Of a stretch of 64,000 nt of DNA, positions 42,324 through 52,736 are shown in pieces. Positions within the stretch are counted from its first letter, which is position 1; each line of letters begins with the position of its first letter. The position numbers and the translations under genes are program-made. The DNA is taken from the NCBI RefSeq assembly GCF_009017415.1, contig NC_092408.1:1178001-1242000 (forward strand). The letters run 5' to 3'. Source of the DNA: Aspergillus flavus (Eukaryota > Ascomycota > Eurotiomycetes > Eurotiales > Aspergillaceae). The notes below the pieces were generated by a model. It was not told where the DNA came from. It did not search any database and saw only the letters and a list, made by a program, of their open reading frames with translations.

Positions 42324-43034
42324 ATGCAGAAGAGAAAACAATATCTAGGAGCTGAAGACTTCTACAATGGCAAGAGATCAGCACCCTTTCTCAATACAAT
42401 GAAAGTTTCTGTCCCTAACCCTATGCTAGGTCTCAGATTGTTGGATTCCAAGTTGGCAGCGATTCCGATCATCGTCGCTTTCGCACCCATTAAAGTCATC
42501 GCCGCCGGGGGATTTTTCGCCGTGGCACATCTCAAGAACCGGCAAACCACCAAGGATCTAGACTACCTGCTGGAACCCGACTGGGCCAACGACGATGACA
42601 TCAAACAATCGCTTCGCGAGGCAATTGTGCAAGTAGCAGATGAGCTGGGCTACCCGCAAAACTGGGCGAATGACGATGTTGCGCTGTTTGTAACCAAGCA
42701 AGCGAGGCAGTTGCTGATGGACCTGGCTTTGAAACAGAATATTGTCCTTTGGTCCGGTAATCAGATTACCGTTCTTTCGGCACCGGTCGAATGGGCACTG
42801 GAACGGAAATTGCGACGCATTTACGCGGCAGACCGGGGTCGGAAAGCGGAACTGGATCTATCTGACGCGCTGGCGATGCTGAATCTCTTGAAGAATGACA
42901 AAGGGGGAAGACTGGACATGGAATATTATCGCACATTGAATATCAACGGCTTCGACGTGGTCCCGGATCGCGTGACGATGCAACGCGTGTCGGCCGCTTA
43001 CAAGGCAAAATACAACGATGAAGTCTTCTTCTGA
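42324..43034 (+). CDS. Nucleotidyltransferase-like protein (DUF6036-like)
   Basis: 236 residues, single exon. Seen: AAGGFFAVAHLKNRQTTKDL followed by DYLLEP, the GG...(N/R)xTxDxD pattern of minimal nucleotidyltransferases, then WANDDD and a helical C-terminal part with EWALERKLRRI and a stretch LDLSDALAMLNLLK. In bacteria such proteins are often antitoxin-like or of unknown role; fungal ones are uncharacterised. Whether catalytic Asp residues are complete cannot be decided by eye. It points towards the unknown gene at 43210-43959. Confidence 0.62.
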   Translation: MQKRKQYLGAEDFYNGKRSAPFLNTMKVSVPNPMLGLRLLDSKLAAIPIIVAFAPIKVIAAGGFFAVAHLKNRQTTKDLDYLLEPDWANDDDIKQSLREAIVQVADELGYPQNWANDDVALFVTKQARQLLMDLALKQNIVLWSGNQITVLSAPVEWALERKLRRIYAADRGRKAELDLSDALAMLNLLKNDKGGRLDMEYYRTLNINGFDVVPDRVTMQRVSAAYKAKYNDEVFF

Positions 43035-43209
43035 TCCTATTAAGATCGATGGTGATACCAGATGCGTCACGTGTTGTTGACCGGATGCCCCCGTGGCAGT
43101 GAGTGCTGACAATCTCTTCGGAAAAATGTGTGGGAGGGACCCACAGATCCTATCCCATGACCAGTCCTAATATGTGCGGTGTATGTTTAAGGCATTGGAC
43201 GTGGCTGAT

Positions 43210-43959
43210 TCAGATGGTGTAAAGCCAGCCAACATTCGTGACGATATTTCGACGAGCAAAGACTTTGTTCAATCCATCTGCCTCCAGCACGAGCTTGCGG
43301 TCGTCAGAAACATACTCAGGTGGAAACCGGTCGAGGTCTTTCGGGGAAATTGCTGGCACCGAACTTGTCCAGATCGGCCCCGAGAGGGGCGCATACGGAG
43401 GCAAGGAGTCCTTTCCCGTTTCTCGCATAATATGGTTACGGTCCCGGCGCAGACCTAAACTCAGACGCCAGTTGAAAGCAACGACAAGTTCTTCCACCAG
43501 ACACGCTAGAATGGCATATCGCACCGGGTCGGCATCCTGTGGGTCGCGAATACCCTGCAACGACCAGTTCCGCTGATACCAAAAGTATTCCGTTTCAGGA
43601 CCGAGCGCCTCGTACAAGCCGGATAACATTGCTTCATACATTCGGTAGAGGGACCGCATGGGGGTGTCTCGCAAACGCCATAATGGGATACTCCGTAGGT
43701 CGTCCAAGTACTCTAGCTTATTTTCTTCCAGCTCCACATTGCCGAGGATATCAATGGGCGCGACCGGGTCCGGAACGGGAAATTTCCACTGTGGGAATGG
43801 AATCAATAGACGGATCAGAGCGAGGAGGGGGCTTTCATGGAATCGGCGTAGTCGGACCAGGCTGCCTCGGAGCCGCAATGGTGAGCTGATATTCCGAAGT
43901 CGCCAAAGCCATTGGTACAGCCTCAAGCGTAAAGACTTTTTGCGGGGTGGAGGGGACAT
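43210..43959 (-). CDS. Uncharacterised fungal protein
   Basis: 249 residues, one exon, starting at the ATG 43959. The N-terminus is very basic (SPPPRKKSLRLRLYQWLWRL), like a mitochondrial or nuclear signal. The rest is rich in Leu, Arg and Trp with LRDTPMRSLYRMYEAMLSG and LEADGLNKVFARRNIVTNVG. I do not recognise a family. It looks coding because it is long, free of stops and has a regular amino acid composition. It runs towards the nucleotidyltransferase-like gene, 175 bp apart. Confidence 0.6.
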   Translation of the reverse strand: MSPPPRKKSLRLRLYQWLWRLRNISSPLRLRGSLVRLRRFHESPLLALIRLLIPFPQWKFPVPDPVAPIDILGNVELEENKLEYLDDLRSIPLWRLRDTPMRSLYRMYEAMLSGLYEALGPETEYFWYQRNWSLQGIRDPQDADPVRYAILACLVEELVVAFNWRLSLGLRRDRNHIMRETGKDSLPPYAPLSGPIWTSSVPAISPKDLDRFPPEYVSDDRKLVLEADGLNKVFARRNIVTNVGWLYTI

Positions 43960-44354
43960 CAAACCAGGAGAGGGAGGCTAATTCATGAAGAGAGAGAGTA
44001 TGTGTGTGTGCATTTAGAACGAGAAGATGAAGACAAAACAAGCGGTCAATTTGGCACCTGATTTCCTATCCGGAATAACAGCTTTTCCGATGACCTTCTC
44101 TTTTGGGAATCCGGGGAAATGACGTCATTCATCATACATATCACTATTCAATATTCTCCCCCTCTAATTCTTGAAGCATTCGTGATATTGTGACATTGTA
44201 TGATAGACTTACAACCATGTCACTATGTTTACAGTGGTTCAAGACTCCGGGAGCAGTGTTCAGACCAACCGAGGCACGTAAACCTAATTTGCAGCTAACT
44301 TCCATCTCGATATATATTCACGTAATAGTCCCCACATTAACTGGCTCTGTACGT
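43960..44354. other. Intergenic region
   Basis: Promoter of the unknown gene and 3' flank of the dehalogenase gene. Nothing recognised. Confidence 0.35.
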
Positions 44355-45068
44355 TCAATTGCCTGCCTCTACTGCATCCGCCATGTCTCCCAACGTGTCA
44401 AACTTCCAATCATAGACCGTTTCATCAAGATTGCCCATGATAGCTCCTGGACGTACAATCCACACGGACTTGATGCCAACCTTCCGCGCAGGGTGATGGT
44501 CATGGAACTGGCTCTGCGCGGTTTGGAGCACCTGACTGGGCTCAACCCCGAATCTCTCCTTGACAGCGCTTAGCATGTGCTTGAAGTTGTTGATATCGGG
44601 CTTATATGATCCAATATCCTGTGCGGTGATGACTAGATCGAAGGGAAAGCCTTGAAGACTGCCAGCATTGGTCTTGGCAAACGACTCACGGTCGACATTG
44701 GATAGGACCACGAGCTTGTAATGCTTCGATAATTGTTTCAATGCGTCGACGGTGTCTGCAAAGGCTGGCCAATGGCCCACCGATTCACCGAAAGCTTTGC
44801 TTTCTTCAGCAGTGGGAGTGGGGAGGCCTAGTTGTTGCAGCAGTGTAGGGTGGATGGTAGAGAGAAGATCGGAGTACTGCATTTCTGGTGTTCTGGCTTG
44901 TTGATCCCGCTCCAGCTCATGGAAGACGTGAAGAATATGCTCACGGGACAATTGAGTGTCGTTTCTATGAAGAGACGTTTGGAGAGCAGCCAAAATGCCT
45001 CCTTCCCAGTCGACCAGGGTGCCGTAGACATCAAATGTCAGGAGACGGTAGTCTTGAAGCTGAGACAT
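44355..45068 (-). CDS. Haloacid dehalogenase, type II-like (HAD superfamily)
   Basis: 237 residues, one exon. Seen: nucleophile motif LLTFDVYGTLVDWE (DxYGT as in (S)-2-haloacid dehalogenases), second motif VVLSNVDRESF, Lys motif GSYKPDINNF, and TAQSQFHDHHPARKVG followed by SVWIVRPGA. Length equals that of the family. It hydrolyses a carbon-halogen bond or a phosphoester of small organic acids; fungal members are mostly untested. The next genes on this strand are transporters of the Dal5 group, which carry organic anions, so import plus hydrolysis of a small acid is conceivable (inference). Confidence 0.9.
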   Translation of the reverse strand: MSQLQDYRLLTFDVYGTLVDWEGGILAALQTSLHRNDTQLSREHILHVFHELERDQQARTPEMQYSDLLSTIHPTLLQQLGLPTPTAEESKAFGESVGHWPAFADTVDALKQLSKHYKLVVLSNVDRESFAKTNAGSLQGFPFDLVITAQDIGSYKPDINNFKHMLSAVKERFGVEPSQVLQTAQSQFHDHHPARKVGIKSVWIVRPGAIMGNLDETVYDWKFDTLGDMADAVEAGN

Positions 45069-45537
45069 TTTTCGAACACTTCAACGGGACTACAAAATAA
45101 GAAATAATATAAGAAGTAAAAGGTGAGTGTGCAGTACAGTGACTACAACAAGGTGTCATCCCTGCTATTTATCTCTGTCTTTGTCCTTAACTGCGGGGTT
45201 TTGGACATTATCGGACTTTGCCCGTTTTGGGTCCCCGATATCAATGGCCTAACCCTTCAGTCTTTACGAACTTCTCTGTAATCAATTTCACCAAATATCG
45301 AGATTCTTCTTACGATTGGATATTTCCAGATATGTATAGACTTACTATACGTTTGAAAAGGGAGCCCCAATATCCTATGCATGTTTACTAATACTTACGG
45401 CCAGACGGAGCTGATGGCAAAGATATGGAGATGAGCGTCACCTGGAACTATATTTGAAGCTGGTCTTATCGAACGAGAGATGCACTGTGAACGAGCTATT
45501 GCTTCACCGGACAATTGTTGGACCTACCGACAGACAA
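45069..45537. other. Intergenic region
   Basis: Promoter of the dehalogenase and 3' flank of the first transporter. No further feature recognised. Confidence 0.35.
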
Positions 45538-47550
45538 TTATACTCCTGGCCTCTCCACGCCTTTATTCTTCACCAAGTCGTTATCAACAACGTCATCCAA
45601 AACAGCCTCACCTCTCCTCATAGCTTCCAGTCTAGCCAGCTTCAACCTCCTTGTCGCCCTCTCCGTGTCCCTGGTTATCCACCAAGTCACAAGGGTGGTC
45701 AAGATACAGCCCGCCATTAACCCCATCGTAACGGCGAACGGCACCGTATAATGCGGCGCATATTTGCTTTGGAATATCTGCGGTCCAATAGCACCTCCGA
45801 TCTGACCGTAACTATTCACAAAGCCGATGGAGAAGGCCGAGCCAGTCGCACGGCTCGTGGTTTGTACGCGCCACGGCCACATCAACGGGTACCACGCGCT
45901 GCCTAGTGCATTGGCGATGACAGTCACGGCATAGACGGCGCCGTTGCTGGGGAAGCTGTAGAGGACACCGTAACAGGCTAGAATGACGGCCAGAAAAGAC
46001 AGTGGGTAAAGAGGTCGGGGAAGACGGGAGCTGTCAGCCCAAATACCGAAAACGCCGATGCAGATGACTGTGAGGACGGAGGTAGGGATGTTGAGAAGCT
46101 GGGATGTTGCAATGTCCCTGGTTGGGTCAGTTTAGCGTCACTATAGCAAGTCAAGGGGACATACGTGAACCCTAGGTTGGCGATCACGGTCGGTTGGTAG
46201 AACCGTAGACCGTGCGTTCCCACGGTAAAGAAGGCCCATATTAGGGTAAAAAGCCATAGACGGCGGTCTCTCAGTGAGTCGAGGATTTCGCGGAAGTTGA
46301 AGTTGATCTCTTCGGCTCGGGGTGCATTGCCTGGTAATCGGGCTTGGATGAACGCTTTTTCTTTGTCGGTAAGCCATTTGGCTTGAGGAGGGACTGTCAC
46401 CTCATGGTTAGTATCGGTATCTACCAAACTAAGTACGGGATGATACACATACAATCAGGAAATATGAATATCAGAGATATGCCGAACGCGACGGTGATAA
46501 CACCCTCTGTTAGAAAGAGCCTGAAAATCCTTATATCAGTAACGAGCACCCCATAGGAACGAAGAAAGCGTACCATTGCCAACCAGATAGTCCATGAGAT
46601 CCAGAAACTGTATCGAATGCGTATGCTAGTACGCCGCTGATAATTCCAGAGAAGTTTCCAAGGATGTCTTGTTCTGTTAGAGCTGCAAAACCATCAGATG
46701 ACCGAAGCTCACTTACAAAAGTAAAGCAATCGTAGCGACATCTCATCAGGCCTATACCAGTAGCATAATTGAAGAATAACTCCAGGAAACAACCCAGCTT
46801 CAAACTAAGCCACAATGTTAGCAATCAACACGACCGAGTCAAATTACCAGAGGTCCTACTAAGCCCAGGAGGAAGCGCACCGCGTACAGTCCTCCCTTAT
46901 TTTTGACTGCTGCATGGCAGGCTAGGGCAATTCCCCAACTGATCTGCTGCTGTTAGTTTCGTACCATGTAGCAATACTAGATAAGCGCTTACCATGATCC
47001 GAGACTGCCACCTGGAAGGAAGTATTCGTTTGAATAACAAATTTGACGGGGTTTCCGCAACAATATATGGAATCTAAAGCTGTCAACAAAGCGCGCGAAG
47101 AATGCCACCCTATCATAATACATACATAATAAAGAACCGTAACGAGATTATATTGATCCGTGGTCATGCCGAGTTGTGTCAAAATATTTCGGTCTGTTCC
47201 CTTGTTCATGATCTTTGCATTCGCGACCTAAGTAAAGTAGGTTAGTATTGCCTTTGGTGACCAAATGAATGGTCTCGTACATTTTCGGAATCTATATTCT
47301 TCAGCAGGAACATTATCGCACAAAGAGGCATAATGTGCCAATCAACCCGACGCAATAACTTCTTCTCTTCGTCGGCAGTTAGGGAGGTTCGTGCCCTCAT
47401 CCACTCGGCATCAAATCCCGCAATATCGCCAGCACCAGTGCTCTCATCGCTGAGAGCCTGGCCACGACTTGCATAGTGAAGAGTATTGTCCTTCCTGTCA
47501 TCATGGACAGAGCTTTGCTCACTGATGACATTGTCTTTCGTATCTCCCAT
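45538..47550 (-). CDS. MFS transporter, anion:cation symporter (Dal5/allantoate permease-like) no. 1
   Basis: About 532 residues in nine exons: 47550-47281, 47227-47126, 47073-46993, 46943-46857, 46804-46717, 46667-46574, 46520-46453, 46393-46165, 46117-45538. Spliced motifs fit the family: EEKKLLRRVDWHIMPL, ETPSNLLFKRILPSRWQSRI, RFLLGLFEAGLFPGV, YILGNFSGIISG, LTEGVITVAFG, GIWADSSRLPRP, SYGQIGGAIGPQIFQSKYAP. Twelve membrane helices are expected. One acceptor is AAG rather than YAG and one donor is GTAGGA; these borders were chosen for family fit and are the least sure. Substrates of relatives are allantoate, nicotinate, pantothenate or other small organic anions. Confidence 0.83.
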
Positions 47551-48107
47551 TCTTGTACGTATTTTAGCAAGAATTGGTAGATAAGAGAATGTCGAACATA
47601 TGGAAACAAGGTCGACGTCTGGATTTTATACACGTTTACTACGATAAATGTAGTATGCATGCATTTTCTAGCGGCATGCCCTTGGTTGAATTAAACTATT
47701 ACACTTTTTCGTCCCTCTCCTACCCCAACAGGGCCTATCGACCGCAAACACAGATGCAGGATAGTCTCCGGTTGACGTGCTTCAGGGATCAGAGCACGTT
47801 CATACTACTGCAGCTACCTCTGCGGACTGTGTCCGAAGTGCTACTAATGCATTAGTCTAGATATCGGCAATCAAAATAGGAAGTTCAGCACGGCAGTCAT
47901 TAGCTTCTGCCCCACTTCTATCACATCATCAGTTACCCTGATTCAGTTGCTCTAGTGATAGCTGGGGTTGTCATGCCATTGTATTCCGTTTGAATAAAAG
48001 TATTCGGCTTATCAAGTATCGGAACTCTTTGGTTATACACCTTAATCACGACAATGCGACTATGATAGTCTTTCCATTATAGGTATCACATTGCAATATC
48101 CCCTACA
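47551..48107. other. Intergenic region between the two Dal5-like genes
   Basis: Promoter of transporter no. 1 and 3' flank of no. 2. No other feature seen. Confidence 0.35.
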
Positions 48108-49992
48108 TTATACTGCCTCAACCGCATTCGTCTCAGAGCCCTTCTTTGCAACCCCACTGTAGAACTGTCGTTCCTGATAGACCTTTACATCATCGTCGGC
48201 GTATATACGACCCTGCCTCTCCTCTTTGATTCTCAACCGACGGATTCTACGGACATCCCACTCAACGTTCCTGGTCAACCACCACGTCCACAGGTTCGCG
48301 AGACAGGCTGCACCAATGACACCGGCACAAATCCCAAACGGTGTTTTGTATCCGTTGTACGCAAATTTAGACTGGAAAAGTTGCGGTCCGATAACGCCGC
48401 CAACTTGACCAACGCAGGACTGGAAAGCTAATGTAAATGCGGCGCCAGTTGTCCCTTTTAGGGAGGATGTTCGCCCTGGGATAGGGTTAGTCTGTCGGGT
48501 TATACAAACAGAAAAGAAAGAAATAATGCAGAACCTGTAGAAGAGAAACTTACATGCCCAGAACGGAATGAAATATACCGAATAAAACATATTGCCCAAC
48601 ACACAGGAGATATAGATCCCAACACGTGATTCCAAGACTGTTAGCAAGATAAAAACCACAAGCATCGGCCCCATGATACAAAACATAGTGTACGCAGGGC
48701 GAGTGATATATGCCTGTTTCAGAAACCAGCCTGAGAAGATAATCGCCAGAACAGCCGCTGCGGAGGGCGGGATATTAAGCAACTGATTGCGTGGAAGGCC
48801 GGCAAATCCAAGACTGGTGGTGATAGTGGGAAGCTCCCATGTTAGTGCGTATCCTGAGAAGTTGACGAGAACCTGGGATAGCATGAAGGCGTAGGTTCGC
48901 GGATCCTTAAGTGATGCGATCACTTCTTCTTTGGAAAAGTCGGAGTCTGCTGTTTTGGGTGCGTTCTCGGATAGTCGTGCTTCGACGTAGTCTTGTTCGC
49001 GCTCTGAAAGCCACTTTCTGGTTCTAGGTGACTTGGGCCAATCTGGTAGGACAAGGTAGATGACTCCGGAAAAGAGGATGGTGAATAGTCCTTCTAATAA
49101 ATAGACCCTTGTGGCTGGTTAGTTAAACGCGTTTACAGTTTGGTCTGGTACTAACCATCGCCATGCGCTCATTCCGCATAACCCGTTCATGTATGATATT
49201 CCATATGCTATTAGCGAACCTACGATTCCAGACGTATTCTGGAAGCCGAACATCCACATGATGGGCTTCCCCATCTCATCGCTGCGGTACCAGCCGCATA
49301 ACTGGGCAGCTATGCCTGGAAACATGCCTGCTTCGCACATCCCAAGGAGGAAGCGCATCGCCCAGAGAGTCTCTTTGTTCTTGGCTGCTGCATGGCAGGC
49401 AAGGACAATACCCCAAGTTAACATGATTCGCGACTGCCATAAGCGCGGCGTGAGCCGCTTCAGTAAAAGATTGCTTGGCACTTCGAAGACAATGTAGCTG
49501 ATCTATAACATGTTACTCCTCGTTCATGTTTTGCTCCCGATAGCTGTGGATTTAGCTCAAAATAGCTAATATAGGCTGTTGTAAGGGGGGTGAGAGGGGA
49601 ACCAACAAAATAAATAGACTGAACCCAATTGTATTCGTCCGATGTCATTCTAAGTTCGTTTAGAATATTGCGGTCTTCTCCAACTTGCAACACCTTGACG
49701 GAGGCCGCATTGGTATAATCAATCTAAAAGCAAATTAACATGGGTATTGAAACAGGAATTTTTCGCACATGAAATGATGACGCTGGGTACGTACAGTTTT
49801 GATAATGTACATCATGCCGATCAAAAATAAGAACCGCCTGTCAATCTTTCTTCGGATTTGCTTGTCCTCTTCCGGCGTGAAAGATTGGAGTAGGGCTTTT
49901 CTTCTCTCATCTTCGGTTCCAAGCTCGGAGTTGCTTTCTCCAACGTCAGATAATACTGTCGAGCCTGCGATTTTCTCCATGGCCGTGAGCAT
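48108..49992 (-). CDS. MFS transporter, anion:cation symporter (Dal5-like) no. 2
   Basis: 527 residues in five exons: 49992-49795, 49723-49607, 49502-49156, 49107-48554, 48475-48108. Seen: EEDKQIRRKIDRRFLFLIGM, FEVPSNLLLKRLTPRLWQSR, RFLLGMCEAGMFPGIAAQL, NTSGIVGSLIAYGISYMNG, VGQVGGVIGPQLFQSKFAYN. It is a clear relative of the gene downstream but has four introns instead of eight. Intron 2 is 104 nt, longer than the others, and has a weak GTTGGT donor; intron 4 (78 nt) contains no stop in frame, so it could be retained. Likely uptake of a small organic anion; substrate unknown. Confidence 0.87.
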
Positions 49993-50519
49993 ACGGCGAG
50001 GACAGTAAATAGCAGTGAAGAAGCTAGAAGAACAGGAGAGAGAAAGGAGAAAACAAGGTTGTCAACTACCAGCTACTACGCTAGAAGAAATACGGCAGTA
50101 TTCATGAATCATGCATGAAGGCCAGACTGGCATGCGCCAAGGCTTAAACAGCATGAACAATACCTCGTGGCTATCACACAATTACTCTCTATATCCTTCT
50201 CCAACTCATAAACCGACCTGTCAAGTTAGGTCAAAGTTAATTGAGTGTGGAGAGAAGTAATACGAGTTAGTTTGTGTCGCTAAAGCCTTATCTATGGGGT
50301 GATCTATAAACGGGATGGCGTGCGCATAAAAGTCTCTCGGCAGTTTGTCGAAGATGACAGCTAAAGGTATTCGTAAAACAAGAACATCGCTGTTTTGTTC
50401 GTTTTTGCAATATGCATACTAGTCTTGGAAGGAAGCTGTGAATTTGGAGTAATATGAAATTAATTCTAACTTACTATTGAGCGTTATGCATCCATCTCAT
50501 GGTCATAGATTGACAATAT
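49993..50519. other. Intergenic region
   Basis: Promoter of transporter no. 2. No gene or repeat recognised. Confidence 0.35.
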
Positions 50520-52247
50520 CTAATTTCCTGCCATGTGAGCAGACCTTCTCCTTCTCCAGTCAGGAGATTTGACCCGCAGGATGACCATCGCTGAACCGAC
50601 TAAAACAAAATTTAGTATCGACAGCCCTGTGAAGCACCATCCCCAGCCCATCCTCACGGTCAGTGGATGAATGATGGCCGCAGTAACTGCCGCCGCAGGG
50701 TTTCGAAGCATATTTCCCAACGCAAAGGCCTGGGCAGCCTGCTGGCGGATACATTCAGTAAGGAAGGCATTAGTCGTCACGAAGATCCAGGACATTCCAA
50801 ATCCTACTACAGTCAGATCATGGCCATTAGCCTAGTTTTTCTTTTTCACACACAGCAAGCTACGTCAAGGTGGACATACCTAAGAATGTTGAAAATAGCA
50901 CTGCCGCCGGGTGAATTGCCCTATCCACAAACCAGCCGAACATGGCAAAACCAGCGGCACAGAGTAATATGCCTCCAATTTGGTCCCGAAGTCTAGCCTC
51001 CGGTGTGACTTTATCTTCTCCAAGCGCGTTGACCATGCGAGCGCGACGCCAGTCGGACCATCGACCGCCTGCGATGGAGCCCACAACCATCGCAATACCA
51101 ACAGCGACGTATCCAGCTCCGACCTCAGTCGAGTTCCAGTGATAAACATTCTCCAATGCTGTAGGAAGCTGGACCGCGATTCCGAAATATGACGAATAGA
51201 GAATGGCGGTATTGACAGAGACAATGCCAATAGGAGGATAGGTGAAGAGACGCCAGTAGCCTTTCAGAGTAGGCTTCGGGGGAGGAGGACCGCGCTCAGA
51301 CTCGGGGGCAAGGCAGGAGAAGGGGGTGGGTGGCCATAGTATCCAGCCTTTATTACTATACGGCTTTCCGTTGCCTACTCGGGCTCGAAGAGTCTCCGGC
51401 TGGAATAGAAGCATGATGAGCCAAAGCACAACGGCCAGAATTGCTAGGCTTATATCAGAACAGCAAGGAATACAGAGGCAAGAGATTTACATACCCAAGA
51501 ATGCGAAAATCCATCTCCAGCTTGCTTGTCCAACGATTGCACCCCCAAGAATCGGACCCAAAATAGGACCGCACTGAGGGCCCAACATGAAATAAGACAT
51601 GGCCCGGGCGCGTCGCTTGGGTTGTGTGATCTGCGTATACGGTGAGTATAATACTCTCTTTGGCAAAAACAAAGGGCACTGCATACATCAGCGACTGTAC
51701 CAGCACCCATCGACACGACAGCCGATGAACCGAAAGCTTGGACGATGCGCAAAAACACCAGAGCACCAAAGTTCGTCGGAAGCACAGCCATTAAAACATT
51801 AGCGATGATATATACTATTAAAGATATCAAGTACAGCGGTCTTCGCCCCTTCCAATCCGCATAGCTTGACCAAAAGAGAGGCTATGCAAATGTTAGCCCA
51901 CGGCCGCTGGCAACCTAGGGTTATGCCAAAAGACTTACACCAAACCCGAACACCGCCATGAAGACCGAGACGGTTGCATTTATAGCTGCAGCGCTTACTT
52001 GAAACTCATGCTCTAAGACAGGCAAGGCAGGAAGGTAAATGTTTCCTGCCAATGGGCCCAAGAAGCCGGCCACTGTCACCACCGCAAGAATGAACACTCT
52101 TTTCGGGCGAGAGAAGGCCGTATAGGGCGGCGGCTGTATGACTGCACTTGCTGGTGATTTAGCCGGTGCAGTCACAAGTTTTGATGGTTCCTCCTCCTTC
52201 GCAACCGAGCATGGCTGGTTCGGTGGACTGGTGGTAGGACTCGTCAT
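50520..52247 (-). CDS. MFS multidrug transporter, DHA1 (drug:H+ antiporter, 12 helices)
   Basis: 495 residues in five exons: 52247-51939, 51881-51687, 51630-51495, 51443-50880, 50803-50520. A disordered, Pro-rich N-terminus precedes helix 1 (FILAVVTVAGFLGPLAGNIYLPALP). Then LFWSSYADWKGRRPLYL between helices 2 and 3 and LRIVQAFGSSAVVSMGAGTVADI, containing the family's motif C-like Gly-rich helix. A cytosolic loop with PPPPKPTLKGYWRLF lies in the middle, and the second half has GRWSDWRRARM. This pattern fits the Qdr/Flr1-type DHA1 group that exports drugs and natural products. It is divergent from the Atg22-like gene over 489 bp, so both may be induced together. Confidence 0.9.
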
Positions 52248-52736
52248 GGCCAAGATATCGAAGAACCAACCCGTACGCCGCACACAAACAAAGCAGTTCG
52301 TGTTCTAGGTATATGAAGGCCGTGAGGGCTTGACTTACTAATGAAAGGGCAAGAAATAGGTAATAATAATCATAATATTGAACTAATTAGTCACCTTCAA
52401 CCTCGTAGCACGAGTGGAGTTCAATATTGAAAAGGCAGGGTATAATAACAAGGGCTATGCTCCACAATCGTATCCATGAAAATGTGCTCAATCCCGCGCA
52501 CATACAGCTTGCCAGCCAGTTACGACCTCTTGTAGTTGGCTGGGTCTGTTTCTTTATTTTCTTTCTCATAGTTTTATCTCATTAGACCAAGGCATTCTTG
52601 GCAATTCAAGTATCAAACAAACTTCTCTCATATATTTCTTGATCAGTCACCTTCCTGGTTTTGCATATTGCGATCTGTCTATAGATGTCATCGTGAATAC
52701 TCGTCACGACACTCTCTACATGACGTTAATGTGAAA
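52248..52736. other. Bidirectional promoter between two MFS genes
   Basis: Shared upstream region of the DHA1 and Atg22-like transporter genes. No unambiguous operator seen. Confidence 0.4.

Noticed and set aside
44190..44573. 127-codon + strand frame over the 3' end of the dehalogenase
   Set aside because: Shadow of the well-supported HAD gene on the other strand.
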